From: an uncultured Collinsella sp.
GTDB lineage: Bacteria > Actinomycetota > Coriobacteriia > Coriobacteriales > Coriobacteriaceae
Length of the DNA: 23,756 nt
Reading direction: 5' to 3'
NCBI GenBank assembly: GCA_900552705.1
Contig: USAX01000016.1
Span: 1-23,756 of the forward strand
Made by a program: the position numbers and the translations under genes. This document shows positions 15,618 through 23,756 of the stretch, one piece after another. The notes beneath the pieces are model-generated. The model searched no databases. It was not told the DNA's origin and worked only from the letters and a program-made list of their open reading frames with translations. Every line of letters starts with the position of its first letter. The stretch's first letter is position 1.

Positions 15618-15660
15618 TATGATCGTTATATATGGACAATCCTACATAGCATATCGGCAG

Positions 15661-15696
15661 AAAAAGACCGCCGGCGCGGGGGCAGCGCCAGCGGTC
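15661..15696 (-). terminator. Intrinsic terminator of the small gene at 15723
   Basis: Minus strand GACCGCTGGCGC (15685-15696) pairs with GCGCCGGCGGTC (15666-15677) at 11 of 12 positions, then TTTTT (15661-15665). Confidence 0.88.
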
Positions 15697-15722
15697 ACGT
15701 GAAAATCGGGTTTTATTGCCCG

Positions 15723-16013
15723 TTAAGCGGCGACGGCCTCATAGACCGTAGCGCCCGAGAAGCTGTCATGCAGGCTCTTGCCGGCAATCCACGGCAGCTC
15801 GACGACCTCGCAGACCGTGTTGACCAGCTCGGAGCAGTCAGTAAAGTGGCCCTTGTCGTTGAGGGCCTCGCAATCCTGAACACGCCAATAGCCATCGGTG
15901 TGCGTGATGTAGTACTCGTGATCGTCAATCGTCACAAAAGCGCGCGTCTTGGAACGCAGCAGCTTCAGAAATCCTTCGAAGTCGGTCTCGACGACATCTC
16001 CAGCCTGGAACAT
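15723..16013 (-). CDS. Small protein of unknown function
   Basis: A 96-residue soluble protein that I do not recognise. It has no signal peptide or membrane segment. It is rich in acidic and aromatic residues, with HEYYITHTDGYWRV (32-45) suggesting a small beta-sheet, and three Cys (48, 60, 68). The open frame reaches 16049, but the ATG at 16011-16013 has a perfect AGGAGGT 6 bases upstream, so it is well translated. With its own terminator and a 290-base upstream gap it appears to be a single-gene transcript. No function is proposed. Confidence 0.85.
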   Translation of the reverse strand: MFQAGDVVETDFEGFLKLLRSKTRAFVTIDDHEYYITHTDGYWRVQDCEALNDKGHFTDCSELVNTVCEVVELPWIAGKSLHDSFSGATVYEAVAA

Positions 16014-16167
16014 GATGTTACCTCCTGGCCCGGCGCCACCACGGCGCATTGATAAACGTTGGTACTCCTTTAGTAAAACCTTTATCAGAGGTTATGCGTT
16101 CGTCATTTAGGCAAGTGGTAAAAAACCGCAGGGTAGACGGGATAAAACGTTTAACCGTCCCATTTGT

Positions 16168-16196
16168 TTGTCACATTCTGAAGGTACTTTTATGCA
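16168..16196 (+). promoter_or_regulatory. Candidate promoter of nitroreductase gene
   Basis: TTGTCA (16168-16173) and TATGCA (16191-16196) are 17 bases apart, about 110 bases upstream of the ATG at 16308. The rest of the divergent 16014-16307 gap holds no gene that I can support. Confidence 0.5.
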
Positions 16197-16307
16197 AACC
16201 TACTTTTCCAATTGGAATCTATCCTTTTGGCCGGGCAATTGACCGTCTACCGTTTGAGCCCGACGGGTATGAACGGGGCATCTGCAACGCCACCGCAAGG
16301 AGACACC

Positions 16308-16829
16308 ATGGAGACTATCGAAGCACTCATTCACCGCCGCAGCTGCCGCAAATACAGCGATCGTCCCGTCGAGGTCGAAAAGCTTGCACGTATTATCGAA
16401 GCCGGCCAATATGCACCGAGCGGCATGGGCCGCCAGCCGGTGACGTTTGTCGCCGTCACCGACCCCGCGACCGTCGAGCGTCTCTCACAGCTCAACGCCC
16501 AGGTCATGGGCAGCAACAGTGACCCCTTCTATGGCGCCAAGACCGTTGTGGTGGTGCTGGTCGACCGCAGCGTGCCCACGCATCTGGAAGACGGCTCGCT
16601 CGCCATGGGCAACTTGCTCAACGCCGCCTATGCACTGGGTGTCGATTCGTGCTGGATTCACCGCGCGCACGAGGTCTTTGACTCGCCCGAGGGCCTGGAG
16701 CTGCTGGCCAGCTGGGACCTGCCCGCCGACGGCAGCCTGCGCGGTGTCGGTCACTGCATTCTGGGCTATGCCGAAGACACGCTACCCGAGCCCAAACCCC
16801 GCCGCGACAACGTGGTGTATGTAAAGTAA
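16308..16829 (+). CDS. Nitroreductase-family FMN oxidoreductase
   Basis: A 173-residue flavoprotein of the nitroreductase fold. The FMN phosphate-binding motif is RRSCRKY (10-16), followed by APSGMGRQP (36-44), the central NLLNAAYALGVDSCWIH segment, and GHCILGY (about 149-155) near the C-terminus. Such enzymes reduce nitro compounds, quinones or flavins with NAD(P)H as homodimers; the true substrate is unknown. Its length is typical of the short nitroreductase subfamily. The ATG at 16308 is preceded by AAGGAG at 7 bases; the frame is open further 5' but without a better start. A hairpin with 9-base arms (16837-16845 and 16849-16857) follows the stop but lacks a U-run. Confidence 0.93.
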   Translation: METIEALIHRRSCRKYSDRPVEVEKLARIIEAGQYAPSGMGRQPVTFVAVTDPATVERLSQLNAQVMGSNSDPFYGAKTVVVVLVDRSVPTHLEDGSLAMGNLLNAAYALGVDSCWIHRAHEVFDSPEGLELLASWDLPADGSLRGVGHCILGYAEDTLPEPKPRRDNVVYVK

Positions 16830-16870
16830 TTAGTCCCGCCGTTCTAACGAACGGCGGACCCGCTCGCAAC

Positions 16871-17446
16871 TTATCTTGCCGGTGGAGTTGTCGTCGTTTC
16901 GTTCGTGTGGGTCGTTTCGGCGCCGTCGCCCTGTTCGCCGTCGTCCTTTTGAGCGTCGGCGATGGTGGAGGCTGCCGCAACGATACCGCGCTGGGGCGCG
17001 ACGCCCGTCTGGGTCTGAGCGCCCTCGACAATTTCTGTGCCTGCATGCGCGAGCTCGGGCGATTTAAACACTGCGTCCAAGTTGGCGCCGCCGCCGGCGT
17101 AGCCAAGCGCAGCGAGTGCGATGATGATCACCGCAATGACGACCGCGATCGGAACATAACGATGCCAACCAGCCGGATTGAGTCCGCTGCGACGAGCCGC
17201 CCCGCGGCTGATGTAACCGAGCGTGCCGTCGTGCTTGAGCTTTGAGCCCACCACGCACTTGCGGCCCCACAACGAGGACTCTGCCTGCATGGCCAAGCGG
17301 GCGCTTGCCGAAGGATAGCCGTATTTAGTGCGCTTGAACGAACCATCAAACCCCGAGGCGTGTTTGCCCCACGTCACCGATGTCGTGTGTCGGTTGACCG
17401 GTGCGGCGCTCCGCCTTCTGCGGCTCGGTTTTGTAGTCTCAGCCAT
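16871..17446 (-). CDS. Single-pass membrane protein of unknown function
   Basis: A 191-residue protein that I cannot assign to a family. The N-terminal about 95 residues are basic, with RRRR at 9-12 and a Gly/Ser/Lys-rich stretch. One strong transmembrane helix lies at about 98-117 (VPIAVVIAVIIIALAALGYA). The C-terminal part (118-191) is polar, Thr/Ala/Glu-rich and low-complexity. By the positive-inside rule the N-terminus would be cytoplasmic and the tail outside. The frame extends to 17500; the ATG at 17444-17446 is preferred as it removes a spurious N-terminal extension, but its ribosome site (GGGGG) is weak. It lies 84 bases downstream of the regulator gene on the same strand and may share its transcript. 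Confidence 0.75.
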   Translation of the reverse strand: MAETTKPSRRRRSAAPVNRHTTSVTWGKHASGFDGSFKRTKYGYPSASARLAMQAESSLWGRKCVVGSKLKHDGTLGYISRGAARRSGLNPAGWHRYVPIAVVIAVIIIALAALGYAGGGANLDAVFKSPELAHAGTEIVEGAQTQTGVAPQRGIVAAASTIADAQKDDGEQGDGAETTHTNETTTTPPAR

Positions 17447-17530
17447 ACGCCCCCGCACGCCGTAACCAAATCGAAACAATAACGCTTTGGACTGTAGCAC
17501 ACGCGTCGCGCGCGGTCACGGGCGCCTCGC

Positions 17531-18748
17531 TCAACGGTCATCGTCCTTCAGCAAGCGCCACAGCGTTGTTCGGCTTATGCCCAGCACCTCCGCCGCACGG
17601 GTTCGGTTGCCGTGGAGATGATCTACAACCAGATGCGCGATATCTCGCTCGGTATCGGCCAACGGTCGCAGGATATACAGGTCGCTTTCGAGTGTCGGGG
17701 CGCCAAAGGTTGCGGTCTTAATCACGTCCTCTTGGGCTAGCACTTCCTCCGCCACAGCGCGATCCACCGTGCCCGTCCCCACCAATATATACAGTCGTTC
17801 CGAGACCTCGCGGAGCTGCAGATAGTTGCGCGGCCAGCGGTAAGCATCGAGCGCCTTCGTCGCCGCGGCAGACAGCGTGGGCGCTGCCGTCCCAAATGCA
17901 CCAGCGAGATATTCCAAATAGCGCGCAACCTTCGTCGACGCGGCTCCCTGCTCGACGATTGCCGGCGCCACGCTCACCGCACAGGCGAAGCGCTCGGTCA
18001 CAAAGGCGGCTTGATCACTTTCGCTGCCGCCCGGCATGTCATTCGCCGTCAGCACCACATGGCAGCGCGTCGCCAACGCGGTGTCGGCCATCGTGGAAAC
18101 GAGCTCGCGAAGGCGCTGGGGGCCAACCGCATTCCAGCCCGCAATGCAAAGTGTCAGCCCCGTTTGGAACAACGGCGATTCGGCGCTTTTGAGCACGTGG
18201 CGCCAACCGCGATCGGTAAGCTCATCGAGCGCAACGGCAACAAAGGGTTGATCGGCAAAAGGACCGTCCAGATAGAGGCGCTTGGCGATCTCGATCTGAC
18301 CCGCCCCCAGCTCGCCCTCGAGCATAAGGGGCACACCGCGCGCGTAGCTCTCGGCGACCGGCGCAGCTACCGAGGCCGCCCCCTCAACGATGCCGTACGC
18401 GCCCGATTCGTAGCGGGCCTCAACTTCGCCGGCGTTGAGCCACTCGATGCCCGCATGTGCCGCGGCGCCGCGCACCTCGCGGACCACGACGACCCAAAGG
18501 CCCCCACCCTCTTTGTCGGTGGGGCGAACGGTCAGGCTCAGGCGCGTACCCGCGCGCCCCATAACCAGACGCGCGCCGTCTCCTATACGGTCGAGGCGCT
18601 CAGCGACAAAAGCCGCCACATCCCGCTCAAGCGCCGCGTCATTCATGGTCGAAATCACGACGTCCCCACGCGCATCGATTGCCAATGCCGAGGCCCCGGC
18701 AGCAGCCAGGGCCTCGGTCAAGATGTTCAGCTTGGCATCGCTATTCAT
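17531..18748 (-). CDS. Fis-type HTH regulator with decayed NtrC-like AAA+ domain
   Basis: A 405-residue regulator. Residues 1-100 are a possible sensory domain. Residues 110-340 resemble the AAA+ domain of sigma-54 activators: a Walker-A-like GELGAGQ (145-151), a PFVAVALDEL segment, a sensor-like VVLTAND (231-237) and WPRNYLQLREV (305-315), corresponding to the family's W-G-N-x-x-E-L motif. But the Walker A lysine is Gln (Q151), the Walker B Asp-Glu pair is absent (GLTLCIAGW, 197-205), and no GAFTGA loop exists. Residues 365-402 are an intact Fis-like helix-turn-helix (GNRTRAAEVLGISRTTLWRLL). The domain is probably unable to hydrolyse ATP, so the protein likely acts as a sigma-70 regulator. 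The frame runs to 18949; the ATG at 18748 with GGGG 8 bases upstream is preferred. It is downstream of a YeiH-type transporter gene on the same strand. Confidence 0.8.
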   Translation of the reverse strand: MNSDAKLNILTEALAAAGASALAIDARGDVVISTMNDAALERDVAAFVAERLDRIGDGARLVMGRAGTRLSLTVRPTDKEGGGLWVVVVREVRGAAAHAGIEWLNAGEVEARYESGAYGIVEGAASVAAPVAESYARGVPLMLEGELGAGQIEIAKRLYLDGPFADQPFVAVALDELTDRGWRHVLKSAESPLFQTGLTLCIAGWNAVGPQRLRELVSTMADTALATRCHVVLTANDMPGGSESDQAAFVTERFACAVSVAPAIVEQGAASTKVARYLEYLAGAFGTAAPTLSAAATKALDAYRWPRNYLQLREVSERLYILVGTGTVDRAVAEEVLAQEDVIKTATFGAPTLESDLYILRPLADTERDIAHLVVDHLHGNRTRAAEVLGISRTTLWRLLKDDDR

Positions 18749-18897
18749 GATTTGCCCCTGTCCGCGGCGACGTGCAACCGCCGACGGTCGCACGACCGAG
18801 TGTTTCAAAATTGAACGATATTGCTCACCAAACACTATAGGGCAGAAAGCGCCGTCCTGCGAGTATAGGTGTTGCCCCGCATCGCCATCCTGGCGGG

Positions 18898-18962
18898 GCG
18901 ATAAGAGCTCTTCGGGACTTATAAACCTGCGGACAAGCCATACCCGCAAGAGCTCCTATCGC
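18898..18962. repeat. Inverted repeat between yeiH-type and regulator genes
   Basis: GCGATAAGAGCTCTT (18898-18912) pairs with AAGAGCTCCTATCGC (18948-18962) at 14 of 15 positions, enclosing 35 bases. A second small hairpin (GCCCCGC and GCGGGGC, about 18874-18899) adjoins it. It may end the yeiH-type transcript, but no U-run was seen. It lies in a 273-base gap with no gene. Confidence 0.65.
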
Positions 18963-18982
18963 TCCACCGCAGGCTTGCGCTC

Positions 18983-19003
18983 ACCAGCAACCAGCAACCA
19001 GCA
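18983..19003. repeat. Short tandem repeat, 3 x 7 bases
   Basis: Three perfect head-to-tail copies of ACCAGCA lie just after the stop codon of the transporter gene that ends at 19022. Confidence 0.7.
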
Positions 19004-19021
19004 CGCGAATAAGCTACTTCT

Positions 19022-20056
19022 CTACCAGATTCCCAGCACGTGCTGCATTCCCAAACTCATGCACGCAATGCCAATCCAGCAGCAAAAGCCCAGCGCGATG
19101 GGCTTGCCGCCCTTTTTGACCAGCTCGACGATATCGGTATTAAAGCCAATAGCCGCCATGGCCATCACGATAAAGAACTTCGACAGCTCCTTGATGGGCG
19201 CCGTGATGGACACGGGAAGCTGAAGCACCGTGGTGATTACGCTCGCCAGCACAAAGAACAGCACAAACATGGGAAACGCGCGTTTAAGCGAGAACGTGCT
19301 TTTGGCGTCGCCGCCGGCCTTGCGCGCCAGATGCATCTGCCAGCATGCGAGGACCAACGTGATGGGAATAATGGCCAGCGTCCTGGTGAGCTTGACCACC
19401 GTAGCGCTCTCGAGCACATTGGCGCCGGGATGCATGCTGTCCCAAGCGCTCGCCGCAGCCGTTACGGACGAGGTGTCGTTGATGGCGGTGCCGGCAAACA
19501 GGCCAAAGCCCTCGTTGGTCAGCCCGAGCATGCCGCCGAGCGTCGGAAACACGAGCGCCGCGATAACGTTAAACAGGAAGATGACCGAAATAGCCTGGGC
19601 AATCTCGCGATCGTCGGCATCGATGACGGGTGCGGTCGCGGCGATGGCAGAACCGCCGCAAATCGACGAACCCACACCCACAAGCGTCGCGATCTTGCCC
19701 GGCACGTTCATAACGCGGCAGAGCACAAAGGCGATGACGAGCGAGGTCGAGATCGTCGCCACGATAATCGGCAGCGACTGGGCGCCCTTGGACAGAATCT
19801 GGGAGAGGTTCATGCCAAAGCCAAGCAGGATAACCGCGTACTGCAAGACTTTTTTGGACGTATAGGTAACGCCGGCGGCGAGCTGTTCGCGATGATTCTT
19901 GGGAAAGACGAGCGCCAGAACCATGCCGAAGAGGATGGCGAATACCGGCCCACCGACCACCTCAATCTGTTTGCCGAGCAGCGTTGCGGGGATAGCGATG
20001 ATCAGGCAGAACAAGACACCCTTCCAGCGCTCGCGTACGATATTCGCCAGTTGCAT
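19022..20056 (-). CDS. YeiH/UPF0324-family membrane transporter (putative sulfate exporter family)
   Basis: A 344-residue polytopic protein with about ten hydrophobic helices. Family-typical stretches are VLQYAVILLGFGMNLSQI (70-87), GVGSSICGGSAIAATAPVI (126-144), ALVFPTLG, AGTAINDTSSVTAAA, VVKLTRTLAI, and a C-terminal FNTDI segment. The family is annotated as putative sulfate exporters, but substrates are poorly established. The ATG is at 20054-20056 with AAGGAA about 8 bases upstream. It is divergent from a GntR/FCD regulator (162-base gap), which may control it, and is followed on the same strand by the decayed AAA+ regulator. Confidence 0.93.
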   Translation of the reverse strand: MQLANIVRERWKGVLFCLIIAIPATLLGKQIEVVGGPVFAILFGMVLALVFPKNHREQLAAGVTYTSKKVLQYAVILLGFGMNLSQILSKGAQSLPIIVATISTSLVIAFVLCRVMNVPGKIATLVGVGSSICGGSAIAATAPVIDADDREIAQAISVIFLFNVIAALVFPTLGGMLGLTNEGFGLFAGTAINDTSSVTAAASAWDSMHPGANVLESATVVKLTRTLAIIPITLVLACWQMHLARKAGGDAKSTFSLKRAFPMFVLFFVLASVITTVLQLPVSITAPIKELSKFFIVMAMAAIGFNTDIVELVKKGGKPIALGFCCWIGIACMSLGMQHVLGIW

Positions 20057-20219
20057 ATGGGATTCCTTCTTTCTCTTTCACGTTTGCGACGGCTTATGAT
20101 ACGGCAACATTGGGCATAGCCTTGCGCAAATACAGACTAAGATGCCGCAATAGTTCTCGGGCGACAGCCGAATTACCCACCGCGGAAAGCTGATTCGCGG
20201 CATAATTAACAACTGACAT

Positions 20220-20951
20220 ATGAGTTTGATAGAACAGTTGCGAGGCGCTATGGAAGAATCGATGCACGTCGGCGAGCAGGAAACGAGCCTACAGGACCAG
20301 TCCTACCACACCATTCGACGCAAGATCGTCTATCTGGACTACAAGCCGGGCGAAAAGCTGGGCGTCAAGCAGCTTTGCGACGACCTGGACATGGGTCGCA
20401 CGCCCGTGCGCGAGGCTTTGGTTCGCTTGGCGCAGGAAGGCCTGGTGCGCACCGTGCCCCAGAGCGGCACCTACGTCTCACCCATCAACCTCACCCTTGC
20501 CGAGAGTGCCTGTTACATCCGCGAGCATCTGGAAAAGCAGGTGATCGTGGAGTGCTGTGCGCGCGCCACGTCGGCCGGCATCGAGCAGCTCGACCGCGCC
20601 ATCGTGCTGCAGGAAAAGGCCATGGCCGAAGAGGATCGCATCGGCTTCTTTTTGAGCGACAACCTCATGCATCACATGATTTTTAGCATCGCATGTCGCA
20701 GCACCGTGTGGTCGTGGCTCGAAGAGACCAATGCCGACCTGGAGCGCTTCCGCTGGCTGCGCGCCGCCACGCAGGTTCTCGACAATCAGGACATCGTGAA
20801 CGAGCACAAGCAGATTCGCCGCGCTATCGCCGGTCGCGACCCCATCGAAGCGAGCTTTTTGGTCAGCAAGCACCTGCACATGATGTTCCGCAACCAAACC
20901 GAGGTTCTGGACCAGTTCCCCGAGTACTTCGAGACCAGCAAGCTCCGCTAA
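20220..20951 (+). CDS. GntR-family regulator, FCD (FadR) subgroup
   Basis: A 243-residue regulator. The winged helix is at about 28-90 (YHTIRRKIVYLDYKPGEKL, then LGVKQLCDDLDMGRTPVREAL with the classic R-T-P-V-R-E-A-L recognition helix, then GLVRTVPQSGTYVSPI). The FCD domain covers about 98-230, with likely metal-ligand residues in DNLMHHMIF, NEHKQIRRAI and SKHLHMMF. Ligands of FCD regulators are usually small organic acids; the one here is unknown. No ribosome site precedes the ATG at 20220, and a CATAAT lies at 20201-20206, so the mRNA may be nearly leaderless. Internal ATGs at 20250 and 20262 are alternatives with weak GAGG or GGAAG sites. It is divergent from the YeiH-type gene. Confidence 0.9.
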   Translation: MSLIEQLRGAMEESMHVGEQETSLQDQSYHTIRRKIVYLDYKPGEKLGVKQLCDDLDMGRTPVREALVRLAQEGLVRTVPQSGTYVSPINLTLAESACYIREHLEKQVIVECCARATSAGIEQLDRAIVLQEKAMAEEDRIGFFLSDNLMHHMIFSIACRSTVWSWLEETNADLERFRWLRAATQVLDNQDIVNEHKQIRRAIAGRDPIEASFLVSKHLHMMFRNQTEVLDQFPEYFETSKLR

Positions 20952-20958
20952 CCTGCCA

Positions 20959-20997
20959 AAACCACCACAAAGGGGACAGGCACCTTTGTGGTGGTTT
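20959..20997. repeat. REP-like palindromic repeat, copy 1
   Basis: A perfect 15-base stem (20959-20973 with 20983-20997, arm AAACCACCACAAAGG) with 9-base loop GGACAGGCA. A near-identical copy is at 23081-23113. It lies between the convergent GntR gene and the glmS terminator. Only TTT follows, so it is not a strong terminator. Confidence 0.9.
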
Positions 20998-21004
20998 CTC
21001 CGTA

Positions 21005-21046
21005 CAAAAAGGCCCGACTCTGTCTGATGACGCGGAGCCGGGCCTT
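21005..21046 (-). terminator. Intrinsic terminator of glmS
   Basis: Minus strand AAGGCCCGGCTC (21035-21046) pairs with GAGTCGGGCCTT (21009-21020) at 11 of 12 positions, followed by a T-run (21006-21010). It is 24 bases after the glmS stop. Confidence 0.9.
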
Positions 21047-21069
21047 GGTCGTTAGAACGGCGGAACCAA

Positions 21070-22917
<1,848 letters not shown>

Positions 22918-22976
22918 AGGATAAATCCCTTCGTTCGCGTGACTGCAAGACGTCCACGCACAGGGGGCGCTGAGAC

Positions 22977-23006
22977 GTATAACGTTCGAGTATTGTACTC
23001 ACGCAA
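22977..23006 (-). promoter_or_regulatory. Candidate promoter of glmS
   Basis: Minus strand TTGCGT (23001-23006) and TTATAC (22977-22982) with an 18-base spacer; the spacer contains the palindrome GAGTACAATACTC. Predicted leader about 50 nt. Moderate match only. Confidence 0.4.
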
Positions 23007-23018
23007 GCGCAAGCTGAT

Positions 23019-23050
23019 ATACCAGAAGTGGTATCTCAACTTAGATACCA
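23019..23050. promoter_or_regulatory. Cluster of three TGGTAT half-sites (operator candidate)
   Basis: ATACCA (23019-23024), TGGTAT (23029-23034) and ATACCA (23045-23050) form two overlapping palindromes: one with a 4-base gap, and GGTATC/GATACC (23030-23035 and 23044-23049) with an 8-base gap. They lie immediately upstream of the glmS -35 and within the glmS/lacI-type divergent region. The pattern resembles operators of GntR/HutC-type regulators, but the cognate protein is unknown. Confidence 0.55.
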
Positions 23051-23080
23051 CCCGATGCACACATGCCCAGCCGGTCCAAA

Positions 23081-23113
23081 CCACCACAACGGGGACAGGC
23101 ACCTTTGTGGTGG
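23081..23113. repeat. REP-like palindromic repeat, copy 2
   Basis: CCACCACAACGG (23081-23092) pairs with CCTTTGTGGTGG (23102-23113) at 11 of 12 positions around the same 9-base loop GGACAGGCA as copy 1. It differs from copy 1 at one base in 33, in the left arm. It sits in the glmS/lacI-type divergent intergenic region. Confidence 0.9.
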
Positions 23114-23172
23114 CCGCGCTGGCAACGGCGTTTCCCCAGATAAAACCTACCAACACCCTGGGGGCTGGCGAT

Positions 23173-23180
23173 GCTACAAT
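23173..23180 (+). promoter_or_regulatory. Extended -10 promoter of LacI-type gene
   Basis: TGCTACAAT (23172-23180) combines an extended TG with TACAAT. No -35 match is seen at 17 bases, as is usual for extended -10 promoters. The start would be near 23187, about 30 bases before the ATG. Confidence 0.6.
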
Positions 23181-23215
23181 CTGGCTTGTACTTGAAACGC
23201 ATCAAAGGGGCCGCT

Positions 23216-23756
23216 ATGGCAAAGGTAAAAATCAGCGACGTCGCGCGCGAGGCCGGGGTTTCGCTGGGCACGGTTTCCAACGCGCTCAACCACCCCGAAA
23301 AGCTGCGCCCCGAGACCCTCAAGCTCATCAACGAGACCATCAATCGCTTGGGCTACCTGCCCAACCAAAGCGCTCGCCAGCTGGCCGGCGGCACCACCAA
23401 GTCCTTTGGCCTGGTCCTCCCCCGTCTCGATCACGGCTTTTCGCTCCAGATTGCGAGCGGTGCCCACAACGAGGCACGCAAGCACGGTTACGACCTGCTC
23501 ATCGCCAACGCCGATAACGACGGCATTCTCCAGGACCATTACCTGCGCTACTTTATGGGCACGCAGATGTCCGGCGTCATGGTTCAGCCCATGTCATCTC
23601 CCAATTGGCACCCCGCCATGACCAAGATTCCCGTGCCGATCGTCCATCTGGACATCCATTGCTCCGAGCCCGGCTACTACGTAGCGGCCGACAACGAGGC
23701 CCAGGGTCGCATCATTGCCGAACTCGCCATCGCCCGTGGCGCGCGCCATATTGTCG
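23216..23756 (+). CDS. LacI-family transcriptional regulator (5' part, cut by window end)
   Basis: The first 180 codons of a LacI/GalR-type regulator; the gene continues beyond the window. Residues 4-24 are the helix-turn-helix (VKISDVAREAGVSLGTVSNAL), followed by the NHPEKLRPETLKLINETI segment and the hinge region ending QSARQLAGGTT at about 62. From about residue 65 the periplasmic-binding-protein-like core begins (SFGLVLPRLDHGFSLQIASGA), the site of sugar or nucleoside effector binding. The effector cannot be told from this part. The ATG at 23216 has AAAGGGG 5 bases upstream. It is divergent from glmS. Confidence 0.94.
   Translation, partial: MAKVKISDVAREAGVSLGTVSNALNHPEKLRPETLKLINETINRLGYLPNQSARQLAGGTTKSFGLVLPRLDHGFSLQIASGAHNEARKHGYDLLIANADNDGILQDHYLRYFMGTQMSGVMVQPMSSPNWHPAMTKIPVPIVHLDIHCSEPGYYVAADNEAQGRIIAELAIARGARHIV

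Noticed and set aside
16835..16859. Terminator after the nitroreductase gene
   Set aside because: The 9-base stem is good, but there is no U-run on either strand, so it is mentioned only as a hairpin.
18983..19003. CRISPR-like tandem array
   Set aside because: Units are 7 bases, directly adjacent with no spacers, and only three in number.
16844..21065. A shared 15-base word (TCGTTAGAACGGCGG) near 16850 (minus) and 21048 (plus)
   Set aside because: One 15-base match in a window this size is close to chance expectation, given the base composition.
22918..23215. glmS ribozyme/riboswitch upstream of glmS
   Set aside because: I could not find the conserved ribozyme core or cleavage-site context; hairpins here are better read as operators and a REP-like repeat.

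Overview
The window is chromosomal DNA of a high-GC Gram-positive bacterium. The protein families, the small bacterial-type SRP RNA, the strong Shine-Dalgarno sequences and the many palindromic intergenic repeats suggest an actinobacterium of the class Coriobacteriia, with Collinsella or a close relative as the best guess. That placement is an inference; no rRNA is present. No phage, plasmid, insertion sequence or CRISPR array was seen, so this reads as core or near-core chromosome.

Layout. Positions 101-3817 hold a two-gene heterodimeric ABC exporter (minus strand). Positions 3818-4694 are an 880-base stretch without a protein gene. It contains the SRP RNA gene (4148-4265, minus) with a clear sigma-70 promoter, and four separate large inverted repeats. 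Positions 4695-6476 encode an unusual fusion of a tRNA adenosine deaminase (TadA type) to a glycerate kinase. It is divergent from a tRNA-Ser(UGA) at 6528-6617, which abuts a convergent TetR regulator. A LemA protein (7418-7969) and a branched-chain aminotransferase (8269-9321) converge on a 125-base imperfect hairpin. DedA and serine acetyltransferase (CysE) genes diverge at about 10.3-10.5 kb.

Positions 11301-15542 hold a MarR-type regulator followed by a second heterodimeric ABC exporter, all on the minus strand. The promoter region carries a direct-repeat operator candidate. Both exporters have the same gene order and complementary degenerate ATP sites: one subunit lacks the catalytic Glu and switch His, and its partner has a defective signature motif. 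After these come a small protein of unknown function, a nitroreductase, an unknown single-pass membrane protein, a regulator with a Fis-type helix-turn-helix and a decayed AAA+ domain, a YeiH-family transporter, a GntR/FCD regulator, GlmS, and the 5' part of a LacI-type regulator that runs off the window.

How the genes relate. The clearest functional unit is MarR plus ABC plus ABC, a self-regulated exporter operon. CysE, IlvE and GlmS are housekeeping enzymes of cysteine, branched-chain amino acid and amino-sugar synthesis. The most unusual material is the TadA-glycerate kinase fusion, the decayed AAA+ regulator, and the palindromic repeats: a near-identical pair at 20959 and 23081, a related hairpin at 11271, and several very long hairpins at 4030, 4311, 4400, 4611, 8128 and 18898.
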